A stretch of 64,000 nt of DNA from Paragonimus westermani. Its lineage: Eukaryota > Platyhelminthes > Trematoda > Plagiorchiida > Troglotrematidae. Each line of letters opens with the position of its first letter. The first letter of the stretch is position 1. This document shows positions 1-14,517 of the stretch, piece by piece. A program made the translations under genes and the position numbers. The stretch spans positions 42,072-106,071 of the forward strand of contig QNGE01002690.1 in the NCBI GenBank assembly GCA_008508345.1. The letters run 5' to 3'. Below the pieces are notes generated by a model. That model was not told the DNA's origin, did no database searches, and saw only the letters and a program-made list of their open reading frames with translations.

Positions 1-3000
1 TCCCGAACCGAAAAAAACCTATATTCACTGGATTACGCACGGGAGGGCTTTGAATAGAGGTCATCAACAATTGCTAAAATGATTGTGCTTATTGGGTTAA
101 TTTTGTCTGATAGCCCTAAAACTGTGTGCAGCAGTTCGTTTTGCGTTGTCTGACGCAGAGACTTAGTAGGTATCGACTGATGGAGGCAAAGTTTACATCT
201 GAAGTAAACACATGAAAAGGATTGTGGAGAAACTTCTTGATGTTATGACCAATGGAACCTGCGGATATCTGTGTCATCACTAGCCCATTGTGAGGTCTGT
301 TGTAAGACACAGTTACATAATGTGAGAACATCGTTTGCGTTTTGACTTGCGTATGTGTCAGCAAAACCTGCGTCTAAGGTTGACGTCAAAAATAACGTGC
401 GCAATAAAATATATGGCAATACCAATGACAAACAGTTTGCAGATGAGCATTTGTGATCACCAAGTAAATATGAGTAAAATGACTATATTGACTTAGAAGT
501 AGAAGCGAACTTGACAGTTTATTTTACGAATGAAATTGAACATATGCTGCAATTTTGCATGACAAAAAGCTTCCTAGATGGCGTATAAATTGCCTCAAAA
601 GGAAGTTGAAAGTTACACACAAAAATTCATACAGTTGTCTGCAGAAATTAATCAATACTATTGAAACAATGATGCATGCTGTAGAGGTGTGCAGGTTGGT
701 AACAAACCGATTTTCGACAGGAGTTAATTAAATTAGCAACTGTAGCCTGGGCTATCAACCTTCTGCATAATAACAGGCAGGGGATCAGTGAAACAGTATT
801 TATACCTGCATCGGTGTTGGTGAATTTGCCGCCACCGGACACAGGCAGCCATTGTAGGTGATTCCTAATCTGAAACCGTGGTACTGATAAACATGAATTT
901 TTAGCGATCCTAAACGAGCGACGACGAATGAACGGTTACATGTTCAGTGAATGAATGGTACATCGGCCGTTCTTAAGGTGCGGGTGCATCCGTCTGTGGG
1001 TAACCACTCACGCAGACTGCTGAGTCTCGGTGAACAAAACCGGGTTGTTGACTAAAACCATGCACCTATTTAGAACTAGGATATTATTTAGCCCACCACC
1101 TTGCTGTACTGTTCCAAAACTGCTTCACGATCGCAAAGGACGGGAAAATAGGGTAGGTAAGTAATTCTCTAGTTGAAAACAATCGATTGCAGGTAATCCC
1201 TGAGAAAGATGCTTTTACAAACCCAGTAAAAATGACTACTCGGCATTTCCTTCGTAAAGCCAAAACGAGATGAAAGCAAAAGGTTTATGTGCTCCACAAC
1301 GTCTTGGACCTGTCGGAGGGCGTTTTTTAAGGATTTATATCAGAAAATTTACGTTTAACAGGCTTCAAATGAGGTTGTCATCAATTAGCACGTGTTGTGT
1401 TTGACATGCATTATGTAGAAAGGCCATCAATAGGAAGGATGGGTTTACATTTCACCTGAGGTCACAAAGTAAAGATCCCAGGCACGAACAGGAATAGACA
1501 GTGTGTACCTGTGTGTGAAGTTTGATTTGCATACGTGTGGACATTTCGAGATGAGGTGGGTGGCGCGGTCACAGCAAAACTTTCCAACGTGGTCTCCGTG
1601 TTGTCCACTCAGTAATCCGTGCCAAACTACCGACAGATTCAAGTTATCGGATCGGCTCGTCGCCTGTAGCAAGTTGCCAATGAGCGTAGCTTCTGCTACT
1701 GGCTGTTCTTTGCGGTTACGGAAACCACTTTTCAGCAGAGTCGGATGACTGAAGTCAACTCGATGTTGGCTGAGAACTGCATGTTCCGCAGTAGCCTAAT
1801 CGTGTTGTAATTTCCGAGGTTACTGAGCCTCGATAAGAGGCTTCTCACTACAGCTTACCTGGTCTAATGCGTACTTCCAGGCGATTAGCCGACCCCATGG
1901 AGCCGTTTCCAGTTGCAGAAGGTGACTCACTCATAGAAAATGCATCCAATAAACTTTCAAAATTACAGTCTATCGGAGCAGCTAAAAATCGCTACAGACG
2001 GAACACGGCAAAATGTTGAAGATTTACTCCGATCAAACTGGTTCTGTTCATAACTTGATATTCAACAGAAATGTACAACTTACAACTGTATGCAGTCTGT
2101 GCACAGAAATCAGCCCTAAGTCATTGACAACTTCCGCTGCTGATTATCTGTAGCTGACTAATTCAACGGTTACGAAACAAGGTATCGTTAAAAATCTGTT
2201 CGTTTATGAGAGGAATTATCATCAGCTTTAAGACGTTAGTTTCCAGTGATCAGCGATTGTTTCGTCCTCAAGCTATGACTGAGTTCTGAAATATGGAAGG
2301 TTGCCATTAGAAGGAGGTGTACGGGAATTCTCTCAAGCTCGTTCATACGGTTTATGTGATGCCTTATTGTTTTATTTTGAAAAATCGTCAAGTTGTGTGC
2401 AAATCTGGTCGTATATATATACATGTATGTTTTGCTGTTGGTTTTCATTGAAAACGCTTCATTCAATTTGTTTAATTTCATGTTGTGGATCATTTACAAG
2501 GCTTCAGATTGTCAGTCGAGGACTGAGAATCTCCCCAGTTTAACGAATTTAAAGGATTGTTCAGGTAACTACATGAAAAATTTCAGCGTGATGTATATGC
2601 TTGGTTCAAGCACAGACTCAAACAATGATATGAATACACATAGTACTGGAGTTATGTCAAAGATTTCCTCCCGGTGAATTTAACAAAAGTGGCGCAATAG
2701 AGAAACCTTTGATTCATACCGTGTATTTTACAATTTGTGGTAACACATTGCCAGTTGCTCAAATCTCACGACGCATGCCACTAAACGCGATTCTGATTCT
2801 TGAGGAGAAAGCTAGTTTCGATGTTAGCTCTTCCATTTTGGATCATAATCAAACGCTGACCGAATTTTTGTTAGGTGCAGATCTTGCAAGTCGCTGACTC
2901 ACCTTAATTTAAATGAACGGTGAAAGATGCTTGTTCGGGTATATCACTTCAACTGCAAATTTGAAGTAGTACACCGTTAATATTTTTGGCACCTACCTAA

Positions 3001-5330
3001 AGGCCAAAGGTATGTGTGATATTTGCCATCGACTGAAATTTTCCGCAAAGATTAAGTGAGTTTGCATGCAACAGTGTCGCAGAAAATCCTGTCAAATGCT
3101 TACTGGTGTTCTACATTGATGCATATCGATTTCACGGTCAGAGTTTGAAGTCCCGCAAGTTTTTCATAGGCGATCGTGTTAACCATTGTGCTACCGATTT
3201 AAAATTGAGCCTGGCAGAATTATGCTGCGCCTCTTTTTTCTTAGAGTGCTAGCTGAAACGTATACGTTCATGCAAGTCTGCAATCACTGTTAGGTGATCA
3301 TGCAGTTTGCGAAACAGTGCTAATCAGAAGAAAAACTGCTTGACAGTGTCCCTCCTGGATCACTTGATGGTTTCGAAAGAAGGTTGCACAGTAGGCGGAA
3401 ATATGAGTTCAGATTTGTCATTTCCTGTGGGTATGTCTATTTGTTTTTGCTGTTTGCAGTTTTCATAAAATTCAATAGTTTTATGTTGGTAATTGATAAT
3501 ATTAAAAAAGACAAGAGAAGCCATCTACCTACTTCCATTAACTAGATAAGGCGAACTGAGTATTTTGACCTGTTGAGGTTGTCGGGAAAGTTCGATGTAT
3601 TTTAACGGTAGACGTAACAACAAACACTGAAATACAATGTATGCACACAACACTTGTAATCGCCTTTCCGGTGACGTAGAATTGTCGGAATGGCAAATGA
3701 CGTTTTGATTGTGGAACGCTTGTGAGATATCGGAACGGGTAACGCCCAATTCACACGACGTTAAACGAAGTTATCTAGATGACCTTTGTAGTTTATGTTA
3801 TGATATTACTCTGTCAATCATAGTTGCAACGTAACGCAAAGGAGTTGATGCAAAATTCGTAATTTTTATATAAAAAACATTTTGGTTACGTCGACATGAT
3901 TTTGTCCGTTCGGATTATAGTGTCCTTTCTGCAAATAACATCTTATTTGTTTGACTGTGGAAAAACCCATTCTATATTTTTTTAGAGCAAGGCTCTATCT
4001 GTACTATGTGGCCTCTACCACGTGAGGTATGCAACAAACAAATGCGCTTTCATTAAGAGTGAACTCAGTGGTTTTGGCTGAAATCAACAAAGTGAGCAAA
4101 ATCCTTCTTCCTGGTTGATACTCTGATCAAATCCATTTTATTCCGAAACTGAGGAGGCCATATGATAAAAGCGTACCACTTCTTGGCTGTTATGGAGGCA
4201 AACTGGGTACAATGTATCAAACTGATCTTAAATTGCCTGGTACGGATTAAGCATTATGCCACACTAAAGAGTAACGACTTACCTCACAATCCAAACGACA
4301 AGTTGAACAGAGAATTTGCTTTGAACACTTTGGTAGGTGAGTATTCAGTATTTATACAGTCAAGTGTCTAACATACCTGTCACGTACATGGTGGCTATTT
4401 TAACTCCACATTGAGTTGCTGTGAACCTCTGTCGTGACTAAAGACAATCTGTGGTAAACGATGGGTAACAGTGAAAGTATACATACATAGGTACGGGAGT
4501 ATTATCAGACTTTGACAAACGTTTCGTGGCAAACAAACTACCACTTTTAGGTCACTATGTTCATTGGGATTGCAACGTACCCTTAGACAGTTACATCGTG
4601 GTAGTTCAGAGGTTGCTCCTTGTTCACAATAAATGGTTGAGGGGCAACCATTATACGACCTTGAGTGAGTTTTTAGGAAGGGAGGATATTGGTCAGTAAT
4701 GTATTAAAAAAGTGTAACTAGTTATTTTAGTTACACAGTAGGGTTTGATTTTACTACGCTGGCTACCGCATTTGTCTATATGTTCGTTTCTTCCGTTAGC
4801 CATGTTGCTCATAGTAGATGCTCCGCTAGTAATGGAACAGTTCAGAGAGATCAACCAGATTTTATTCACAGTCTACAGCTGTCCGTTACCAACATCACAC
4901 AACACTTCAACCTTTCTCTTTTGCTTGCATCTGACCTCGTTAAGTACTATTGTCTTTCTATGTTATACCTTATCTTCGTAACAGTCAACAAATAGGGAGT
5001 AGTCTCCAGGTTTCTCATCAAGTTGCTGTGCAAAAGTGGCATCTAATTTTGAACCCAAATGATTAGTTCATTCTTAAATTTCACAATAATTTTGAAATAA
5101 ACTTAAGGGAAGCGATGTTAGCGCATAAGTTGTGTATACTTCAAGCAAATATTTGAATATCTTGAACGGTACTAGGAAGACCTTTGAGAAACTCGTGTGA
5201 TCGTATCTTGCCATCATTGCATGCTTCATTAAAGTTTATTATCTGTAGGCATTTTTTCGCATTGGTTGTCCGCTAGTCCCAAGAGCATTCACAAGGCAAT
5301 TACTACTTTCCTACTACTTCACTAAGGCGA
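1..5330. other. Gene-free region, nothing recognised
   Basis: I see no gene, transposon or RNA gene that I can support here. The open frames are short (under 100 codons), overlap on both strands and match no family I recognise, as expected by chance in DNA of this composition. A diverged or very old repeat could be missed by eye. Confidence 0.5.
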
Positions 5331-5334
5331 CTGA

Positions 5335-5545
5335 GTCTCATGTCCACTGTGTGAATGACAGCGTAGTGGCCGAAGTGACTGTTCCTTGTGAACATGGCTG
5401 AAGGTCACAAGCGAGTCATAACAAAGATATGCTACACCAAAGAGGATTAACATGAGTGAAACTCAGGTCTAATGGTAGTTTTCTAAAATAGAAGGTTGAA
5501 AATTGTGTAAGAATATGAAGGCTGTGAAAAAATGTAAAAGATGAC
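5335..5545 (+). mobile_element. Decayed copy of the hammerhead-bearing tRNA-derived SINE
   Basis: The order of blocks matches the better copy at 7.26-7.50 kb: a tRNA-like head (GCGTAGTGGCCGAAGTGAC, box A-like), a decayed hammerhead block at about 5431-5474, then a tail with GAATATGAAGGCTGTGA. In the hammerhead block the GAAA and the TC before the cleavage point survive, but CTGANGA has become CCAAAGA, so the ribozyme should be dead. Family assignment rests on block order and partial identity, not on an alignment score. Confidence 0.6.
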
Positions 5546-7254
5546 TTTATACAAACTAAGTGTGTTTTACTAATGAGTAAGCTGTATTCTCGCCTCAAAG
5601 TCACAAAACACTTAATTAGCCCCCATAAAACAATTTGTTATTCTAGTTGTAACTACCAGAATGTCAAGAAGCTGTCTGTTGCAAACAGAACTACAGCATC
5701 GTTTGATGAAAAGATCACTTAGAATCTACAGTAAATCCGTTTTGATTGAAAGCAATACCCTGATGTTCTGCTGTTGGTCAAACTTATCAACACTGTATTC
5801 AGTGGCCAAGACCGGGCTTTTACAAGCGCGCCGCTTATATTGTGGACCACTAAAACACTGATCTAAAATGAGGCAGAATAGAACTGTCATAAAACAAGCC
5901 TAAATCATACTGATTTTAGAGTGATTTTTGGAGCGCCAGGCCAACTCGATAGAGAAAACGCGTCATCCCGGTCGACAACTTACGAGTAAAGCTTCCCAGT
6001 CAAACTCAAATCATGCCATATATTAGAGTTAGACAAAAATTCCTCGTAGCTACATTAGTAAATCGATTGTTGGTCTTATGTGTCCATCGTTTTTGGTCTG
6101 CTTGGGCGCGGTCAACTTCAAATGAACTGGAAATATCGGAAGTGACCAAAGCTGCTTGATGCCTCATCAACAACGGCCAAGCGATTCGTCCTCTTTCAGA
6201 AAATTCCAGAATATCTAAGGGTCTGGGCCAGTAACTTTTGATGAGTACCACTTGTTTTTTCCACTCACCCTTCAGCACCTCTTTGTGCATGGTTCGAAAT
6301 ATGATGCTGACAGTCCCAGTATCAGTTTTCGGTATACACAGTTGGACTAACACGTAACGGTGACTAGTTTGATCTAGACCTAAGTCCAGTAAAACATTAG
6401 GTTTCAATGAGATGCAGGCAATTGGTCAGATTACTGTGCCACTCCTTCGGTCCATGCTTGTTAAATGGAGATTGTGAGGTCGACCACACAAATCAAGATT
6501 CATTTTCTAACCTTCTACAGTTATGCACATATGGCACAGTGAATGTGAACTACCCTTTTAAAACTTCCATCTCTGGTTTTTGTTTGAGTGTTCATAAATA
6601 GAAAAATTATTATTTAGCTGTCATATGTCACTGTACGTCCAAGCTTAAATAAGTTAGCTAGTTCACAGTTTTTACTAGAGCTCAACGACTACTCCAGATG
6701 ATTGAGAGTATATGCAGACATTATGAGTAAACCATAGTTCAGGAAAGAATGATGCCGTTTTTTTTATGGTCATGTGAATAGACTGCCGTTTGTCTTAAGG
6801 CCGTGGTCACCAATATTTTTCTGAGTAACAGAGTCAAGGAAATACGAGGAGGAAAATTTGAGACATCTGCCACAATCTGATCAAGTGTGGGCTAAATGAT
6901 CATTCAAAATTTTCCAATATCCAACTTGGTCATTTTTACTGTATTCGTCGAGATGCGAATTAGTATGATATATCTAGCATCCTACGCAAACCATAATCTG
7001 TTTTATAGCTGTTTACGAAGAGAATCTCTAAAATGTACAAAACAAGCAGTTCTTCTCTTGTATTCTAACGGTGAAATCAGCGCCTAGCAGGTTTGATGAG
7101 GTCGGAAATTTCGACCTGTCACGGCAGTCCTCATCGCGGAGTTATCGACTGGAGCTAAGAGGACAGTTGCTGTGTCTCTTCTCGAGACGATCGGGCAACC
7201 CGATCATTTCTCACCAACGAAACTGGTTGGGCGTTCAGATTTGATAATTCGGTC
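5546..7254. other. Gene-free region with one unattributed ORF
   Basis: The only long frame is a 133-codon minus-strand ORF at 6006-6407. Its product resembles no family I recognise and no neighbouring exon can be tied to it, so I treat it as a chance frame or an unknown decayed repeat. A short hairpin (GATCGGG, loop CAA, CCCGATC) lies at about 7191-7207. Confidence 0.45.
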
Positions 7255-7505
7255 GTGCCTAATGTGAGGTCAATGGCGCAGTGGTCAACACAGTTGCCTC
7301 ATGATTGGAATAGCCGGAGTTCAAATCCCGACCATGGCAAGGATATGCACTACTGACGAGCTCTAATGAGAGCGAAACTCGAGTCTAGTGCTTGTTCTCT
7401 GAACAGGCTAGTGGGAAAGTCTCTCCGAATGCGGAGGCTGTGATTAATTGTGAGTGGTGTTCAACTTGAAAATCAAAAGACCTATACCACCTGATGGGAA
7501 TCTGC
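7255..7505 (+). mobile_element. tRNA-derived SINE with hammerhead ribozyme, best copy
   Basis: A roughly 250-bp non-coding repeat. It opens with RNA polymerase III promoter-like boxes: box A TGGCGCAGTGG near 7273 and box B GAGTTCAAATCCCG near 7318. An intact hammerhead core follows at 7347-7391. The tail contains AAAGTCTCTCCGAATGCGG and ends in GTTCAACTTGAAAATC. The same blocks recur in the same order at about ten places in the window, on both strands, which marks a dispersed family. The layout (pol III boxes, then hammerhead, then family-specific tail) is that of the schistosome Sm-alpha SINE. The family name and LINE partner are unknown to me. Confidence 0.85.
7347..7391 (+). ncRNA. Hammerhead ribozyme, intact core, inside SINE
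   Basis: All core parts are present in order. Helix I is GCACTA paired with TAGTGC. The core is CTGACGA (7353-7359). Helix II is GCTCT-AATG-AGAGC (7360-7373), followed by GAAA (7374-7377). Helix III is the palindrome ACTCGAGT, and TC precedes the predicted cleavage after 7385. Helix III can form only about three pairs within one molecule but pairs fully between two, as described for minimal-helix-III hammerheads that work best as dimers. Cleavage is inferred, not shown. Confidence 0.88.
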
Positions 7506-8584
7506 GCAAGTGATCACCCAACGTGAGAAATTTCAGTCAGGAAAGGCTACCACTCCATCCTACTATACAATATGTTTCATCCAAATGACACAGTCGTAGG
7601 TCTACTCGAGCGATTTTAACCGCAACTCGTCTCCCCTAAAACGACTTCTGAAACTGTACTGTGAGGAAATATTGCGACAGGTATGACGATTTATGTGGAT
7701 TTAAATTCTCAAATGTTTGAATTTCAGGATAAAATAATACACGGTTCATTTCGTGGTTTCCATGTAACAAAATGGGGTGTATTCGTAAACATGAATAAAC
7801 AAAAAACATGTTCTTATATAAATTTGGAATACGTAAGGAAAATTAGGGTTTCGCAGTGATGAGTTTACGTTATTCGTTAAGTGGTTGCTATTATTAGTCG
7901 AATGTTTTGGTTACGCCATTCAAGTTAGTTTATGTCTGTAGATTTTTTCAAGCTTACTCCTAGGCTGTCTGTTAGCTTCCGTCTATTCCCGCTCGCATCA
8001 CCGTAAGATCGACATTTTATGCATCAGCCAACCTGAAAGTGGAATTTTGTTCGTTTGTTTCAATTCATGACAGCCTATTTGAACGTGACTGGTTCTGTAT
8101 GCGATTCTGATTGCAAACGATGGTTCATTTCTATTTTACGTCATTTTAACTTGAAGTGAGCTAATTGATCACAGTCCGTATACTACAACCGAAGAGTTTG
8201 ACCGAAATGTCTCTGCAGAATACATCTTACGCAGTTTTACTTGCATGAACTAATATAAGAATTCGGACCTCTTGCCCTGTTTAGTGGCTTAGCTGGCGAA
8301 GTACACGGCGCTTGATGACACACTGTTGACTCTATGAATCTCTATCAAAAGGAGGCTGGGTTGTTTATTAATGCGCCTCTTCTAAAAGCAGCTTACCCAG
8401 CAGAATAGTGGGGACGGCCATGTGATCCATGTAGCCATACATTAGTGGTTTGAGTTCATAGTTCTGCTTAGTCGGCTGACCGTTTCAAACAGTTGTGCCT
8501 GGTAATCTAATAGGCCTGTCCAACCAATCGTCAACCTCAAAACGTGTTCATCATAATCATCCGAATATGCTGACTGTTAGATTT
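7506..8584. other. Gene-free region, nothing recognised
   Basis: No coding similarity or repeat block that I can support. The stretch next to the PLE remnant at 8585 could contain decayed upstream PLE sequence, but no motif is visible. Confidence 0.45.
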
Positions 8585-9610
8585 CTGTTTTGTGGATAGT
8601 GCGAGTTCTCCTTCACCAAGTTTCAGTAGTATTCAGTCGGTCCAAGCAGGCGATAGATAACCTAGTGCCGCGCTTAAATAATTGCCATCCCAACGTGAAA
8701 GTAACGTGTGAATTTGAGGCTGATAATTGCTCACCGTTTCTAGACATACTCAGCTGCCGGGACGGTGGCTCTATTAGAAGATCTGTCGATAGAAAATTCA
8801 CACGGTCAATACCTGAACTTTAGTAGTTTCACACCGGTCCATCACAATCGCACACTAGTGAATACACTGTTCACACACGCAAGACGAATCTGTACACGGG
8901 ACAGACGTGTGAAGGGACTAGAGTTGATCACGTCCGTACTACAATGGAATGGCTATCCAAAACGTTTCATAGAACGACAAAGTAGGCCGAAACCACCGTG
9001 CCAACAGTTGGTCACTGTGAAAAAGAGGGTTTTTATAGAATTGACTTTCAAAGTTGATTACAGTATGTATCAAACAACATGAAGACCAACGACTTCGACT
9101 GAACGGACATTCAACGCAGCCAAAATTGGTGTATTAGCTCGAACCCAGAAACTGCCTGTTCCTTCAACCAACGGAAATCAGCGTGTGGGCACCAGCTCGT
9201 ATTGTATCTACCAGTCTACGTGTAACTGCAAAGAAAGATGAATGAGCAGAATGGACAGGTGTTTAATCTCGAGAGTGTAGGAACATTTACCTAAATGAAT
9301 GCAAAGCACTGTATTTCAAAAGAACGACAATGTCGTTGAAACAAGCAAACAACCAATGTTCGCGGTCGCAAGACATGTCCTGACCACTGGACACGTCATC
9401 GACCCGGTTTGTGCATTCAGAATCTTATTAAGTCATCCCAATCCAAGGTTCTTGTGGTTTGCTGGGGCGGTCGAAATCAATCGACAGAAACCGATCGTGT
9501 GCATCCAGAAGCAATTGTTCGTGAGCTTGACCCTGCCCTAGACTTAGTGACCTTTCCTAGACCACCGATCGACTATTCATCGCAAACACCACCTAACTGT
9601 TCGATATAAA
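8585..9610 (+). mobile_element. Penelope-like element remnant (RT 3' part and GIY-YIG)
   Basis: Frames across 8590-9610 carry PLE landmarks in order: the post-catalytic RT stretch with SPFLDIL (about 8740), then YLNFSSFTP (8812), ARRICTRD (8880) and GYPKRFIE (8950). A GIY-YIG-type block follows (CIYQSTCNC, RMDRCL, about 9205-9265), then HVLTTGHVIDP and a C-terminal block ending KPIVCIQKQL (about 9490). The element once encoded a reverse transcriptase fused to a GIY-YIG endonuclease. It is 5' truncated and broken by several stops and frame changes, and no 3' hammerhead-like block is visible after it. It is a fossil. Confidence 0.88.
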
Positions 9611-12600
9611 AAGCCCTTTCAGGTTAATAAAAATTCGATACTAAAGAGTCACTATGAAATTTTTTTATCTACCAGTTTTCTTGTTCTAACAGCTTTGTTA
9701 AAACTTCTGAGGGGAACGAACTGTTTCGAAATCGAATTACTTACAAAAGCTAGATCGGCACTACACTTTGGCAACGTAAGCTAGACCAAATGAGGTGGGT
9801 TACAGACTTCCCTGACTTGTTTTTATGTTGTATTTCTCCACAATACATATCAGTAAAAGAATTCTGTTTTTAATGTTTGTCAAGTTTTCCATGGGATCCA
9901 TCGACTCCGTCAATGGTTGGCTTAGATGAGAGTTTATATTTTCACACGATCTTTTGAGAACTTGGACGCAAATTTGTGCTTCCTTTAACGATAGCAGTAC
10001 CCGGATAACACTAATCTACACAGTCCCAGATATGTGAATAGACCAGCAAAATTATTTGTTTAAGTCTTAACAGCCCGCCGAATGCCCCAAAGGACTAACT
10101 GACAGATTAGACCTATAGATAATCAAATTTCTATATTTTCTGAAAACATTTTGAAACGATTCGTATGCATGGACATCAACGATACTTCAAAATAAGAAGT
10201 TTTTCCCTCTCTGGCAGCAGGACTTGAGGAAAACAAACCACGTCAAAATGCCATAGTAGCTTCATTAGCAAAATGACCTTCAAATAAATTATTTGACCAA
10301 ATAACCGTAACCAGACTGTGGTTTATCAACGAACACATTCTATTCAATAAACAAGTGAACGAGCCACGTATGCGATGTTATCAACTGTATGGTTCTGCCT
10401 TACAGTCATAGTTAAATTTCGTCAAGGGAGCCTACAGTTAGTAGTTTATGTTCTGAAGTCTTACTTCTATTGGCTGGAAACAGTTTTGATTGCTAGTGTT
10501 ACTTGCCAAGTTGCGGCTGGAAATGCATGTGTTGGTTTCTACTTACCATATATGACATTTATTAACATGGTTATTCCGCTTGCACTTCAAGTGGTTGAAC
10601 CGAACTCCAACTTCGGGTTACGACAGACAGCTTTAACTTACAGACGAACACGATTTCTAAAGAAGCCGGCTGTATATTTCATATCAAAGACGCAAAGTTA
10701 CCCAGTATGTGAGCATTTTTCAACCTACCAAATGCACATGATAACAACGAAGCTCCTGAAAGCTCTATAAAGTTAAGGCTTATGAATAGTCTCATCCATT
10801 GTATTATTATATTCGTTTCTAGTTTCTCACGTGTTAGTGAATTACCGTAGGCGGTTATTTTTAAGTGCATAAATTTTATGATGGGTACTCTTAGTTGAAA
10901 CCTGTTTAGTTGCACCAATTTGCTTGCCTGTTAGACGACAACGTTAGAATGACCTTGAGAATGGCTGACTGCCGGGGTCAGAAGCTCAAAAGCATTCCGA
11001 AAAAATCTTATTACTCGATTTTGCGTAAAATGTCGAACGCCTGGAATCAACAAACTATGTTGACTGTTAGACCTGCATGTTGGATTCAACGGACGTGCTA
11101 GAAAAATAACAGAAACTGTAGATTCATGATCAAATGAACTACGAATAAAAACCGTGTTTGACATGGTTTGGTAGTAGCGGTCAATATGGAATATCTGGCA
11201 AAACTGTATTCATCTAAAGCTGCTTCCGATGGTTACTCGCCTCACAGTGTTATGCTGATCAACTACTTCTTCAGTGTAGGATTATTAACATGCCAAGTGG
11301 ACGTCTGCATCTTAAGTTGCAGGTGGCACCAGAGGCAGGGACATGCAGTAGAATCTGGGGCCGCTCAACCGAAACCAAAAGAGTCAGTGGGCGAACAGAA
11401 TCGTACGAAGACTACAAGACGTTGCTAGAGTAATCCGAATTCACCGTGGCCCTTTGTTGAACGACACAGTTTGCCCCTCAGCAGAAATACTGCACCGTCA
11501 TGGTATACACAGATTAGATGCATGAGTGTTTTCTACACAGAAGGACGCGTGCCGCCATTTTACCCATGTTTATACAACAGGCTAATGTCTATCATCGTGT
11601 AGAAGCTTGTGACATCCTGCGCTATAATGAACCCTACAATGCATTACGACAGTTTATTCGTCGTGGTTGCAAACTACCTGTATATTATTTAAACAACTTG
11701 GAGCCTTGACAAGTGAATCTGATGGAGTGCATCAAGTGAGGACAAACATCGGTGAACACTGCATGCGCACATAACTGCATTCGCTCTCAGGCTTCCAACG
11801 AGGGTGTGCTATCTGAAATCACGCCTCGACTGTCACTCCGCGCTTACCTCCGTTTTATTGCGTCGTTGGTCGGGTTGATTCGTATATTGATTGGTTTGCC
11901 ACTGTTGTGGTGCACGAGATTTTCTCCAATACGCTGTGCAACAGAATTCCATTTAAATCGGCAAACGGAGTCAAGTCACCTGACAGGGCAGACGATAAAA
12001 GGAAAGTCACCGGTGGATTTCGATGTATATACTTGCTTCCGATAAACCTATACTATAATGATAACATCCTGTTTCTCTGGAATTGTCACTAGAGTACCAG
12101 ATTTCTATGAAAAAAATTCCATCGAACGCTATGCGAAACTTAACAACCACATTGTCTACCTTTTACTTCCAAGGACAGACATTTGCTGTTACTTGCGAAT
12201 GAAGTGTTTGGTAATTTTCCTTCCTAGATATTTTCGAAATCTGCACGCCGCGCCAGTACGTGACGCATTCTACTGCTAATTATTGAGATTTCTGGCGTAA
12301 TATGCTATTACCTCTGTCTTGATTTCACTAACATCACGTACGACTAGTCACGATGTAGTCTCAACCGTTTAAAAAGCATCAACTTATTTTTTAAGTGACC
12401 TAGAAAGGTTCGGTGAAGAGGTTTTTCACATCATTATTTGCCGCAAGCAGTTTATCTAAATGATCGCCGGTGAAGTGGGGTACAGCTTTTTGGATCATAT
12501 TGGGTCATATCATTGCCAAGCACGTCGCCAAATCGAGTTCACATTCTGCATGTAAATGTTACATTTTAGGCCATCACAGAATGTTAGCCCAGATATGTAT

Positions 12601-14517
12601 CCTCTAGGCCATTAGGTTGTGGTCCTCCGGATTGCTGGAAGTCACGTACATGATCCGTAATGGTCCGTACTTGTACGTTGTCTATCAGATGACTGTAACC
12701 TCCTTGGTTTAGACTCAGCAAGACATTATTGAATTGTTATTTGGCTCAAACTGGATCTTCGCATGAATAATTAATACTTAACAAAAACATACAAGTTACA
12801 ACCAGGTAGAGCCCGTACACAAATACAACCGACCGCAGTCAGCATCTTAGCGAACATTGGCGGGTAACACTCATTACTTCTGACGGTTTGAATAAACGGC
12901 TTAACATAAACATCTGTGACGATGTGGAGATAATCATTCCTATTGCACCTCGCACGCTTTACATGGAGGCTTTGACAAATAATGTTCAGCCGTTGATTAG
13001 TGCGCGTTGGTTTATTATAAAAGATACGACTTAGTAAAACATCGGTGGTGCTAGTGATGTTAATGTTAAGTCAGAACAAGTTTAACTGAGATGGGCATTA
13101 TTGAGAAAAAACGAGAATCTCCACCGTTTCTGATGTGGCGTATACAGAAAGTTGATTCTGCTTCTATCGTGGTCACTAAACACAGCCTGGAGACTACCCA
13201 GCATTCAGCTTTTTTAATTATTCATTAAGTTATGCCACAGACTCTCAGCCAGTTCAGTATTCTTTGTCGGTTTAAATGCAGCAGCTCTTTCGGTAGATTC
13301 AACAATACCATTTCAAGGTTGCTTCTATAAATCTTTTCTGACTGTACAAGTTAATAGGAATTCAGTTTTAGTTTTATTTGTTCAAAATAATGAAATACGC
13401 TACCTCGTTCCTTGTATGTACTTGTGTTCTTGGATTTTGTCCTGTTACCAGGTGATTATTAGGCGGTTCTGTGTTGTTAATAATATTTTTGATTTGGCCG
13501 TTAGTTACGAATAAGAAAATCTTGCTAGAATCACTAAGTCCCATTAGCGTTCACAACGTCCGATGAATCCAAATGACTATAATTATTTTTGCTATTCGCC
13601 TCCGTTAACCTATTATTTACTAGTTGGTTCATGATAGCCCAGGATAAGACCCACAAGGTTATAAAAATTTTATCAAAGGTTCGTACATATAAGAATTATT
13701 CCACACTTTCAATTCACACCCAGATTCGCGATTCTGAACTGTCCAGTGTTTCCGTTAAAATGACCCTTGTTTACCGCTCGGGGTAAGTTGAATAAACACC
13801 GTTTGTAACCGACTTAAACTGTTAGGTGTTTTGCGGACCCAAGAGAGCAAACGGGGTCATTGTAAAAATTATTGATGCTCACCATTTTGAAATTTTCTGA
13901 ACTAACTGGATAGGATAGAGAACATTCAATACCATCCCAGCTAACGTGCACAAACAAAGTTTCCATCAGTCTGATAAGCGTATACGGGTATAGATAAAAT
14001 TTAAAATCGCATTATGAACTCCACCGTAATTATAAATCTGTCAAACTATATCATTACTGATGACTCTTCCCTGGCATTACTCCTTCTCAGCAAATGAGAA
14101 CACTGGGAATTGTTAGCAACGACAACAGAGTATTTTGTGTATGGGTTGATTGAAGTTGTACATAGCTCGCAGCTTTCGCAAACTCAAAGTAGTATTAGCC
14201 AGTCCATTTTGAAAATACTCTAGGTTTGATCATGATGCGTATAATTAGAAAAGCGTATCTTTGACGTGACCGAGATTTGAGACCTAGCAACTTTTTTCTG
14301 AAGCAACAGCCTTGATTCCATACTAAACGAAACCAAAATATCATAAACAACCAATCAGCCACAGTTACCAGTGAGTAATGCTCGGGTTGACTGAGTGTTT
14401 GGCGGGGATAAGGCGATTTTCCTAATATCAGTAACCGATACCCTAAATTTCAATTTTTCTATTGAATTTGACAACAGATAGACCATTAAACATCTCGTAA
14501 TCACTGATATGTTATAG
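9611..14517. other. Gene-free region, nothing recognised
   Basis: The longest frame is a 131-codon plus-strand ORF at 10375-10770, with hydrophobic stretches in its first half; I do not recognise it and see no support for expression. Frames at 11168-12279 are short and unrecognised. There are no repeats that I can tie to the families elsewhere in the window. Confidence 0.45.

Noticed and set aside
6006..6407. 133-codon minus-strand ORF as a gene
   Set aside because: No recognisable domain, no splice partners. A frame of this length is expected by chance somewhere in 128 kb of double-stranded reading.
10375..10770. 131-codon ORF with hydrophobic stretches as a membrane protein
   Set aside because: No family resemblance and no regular membrane pattern; likely a chance frame.
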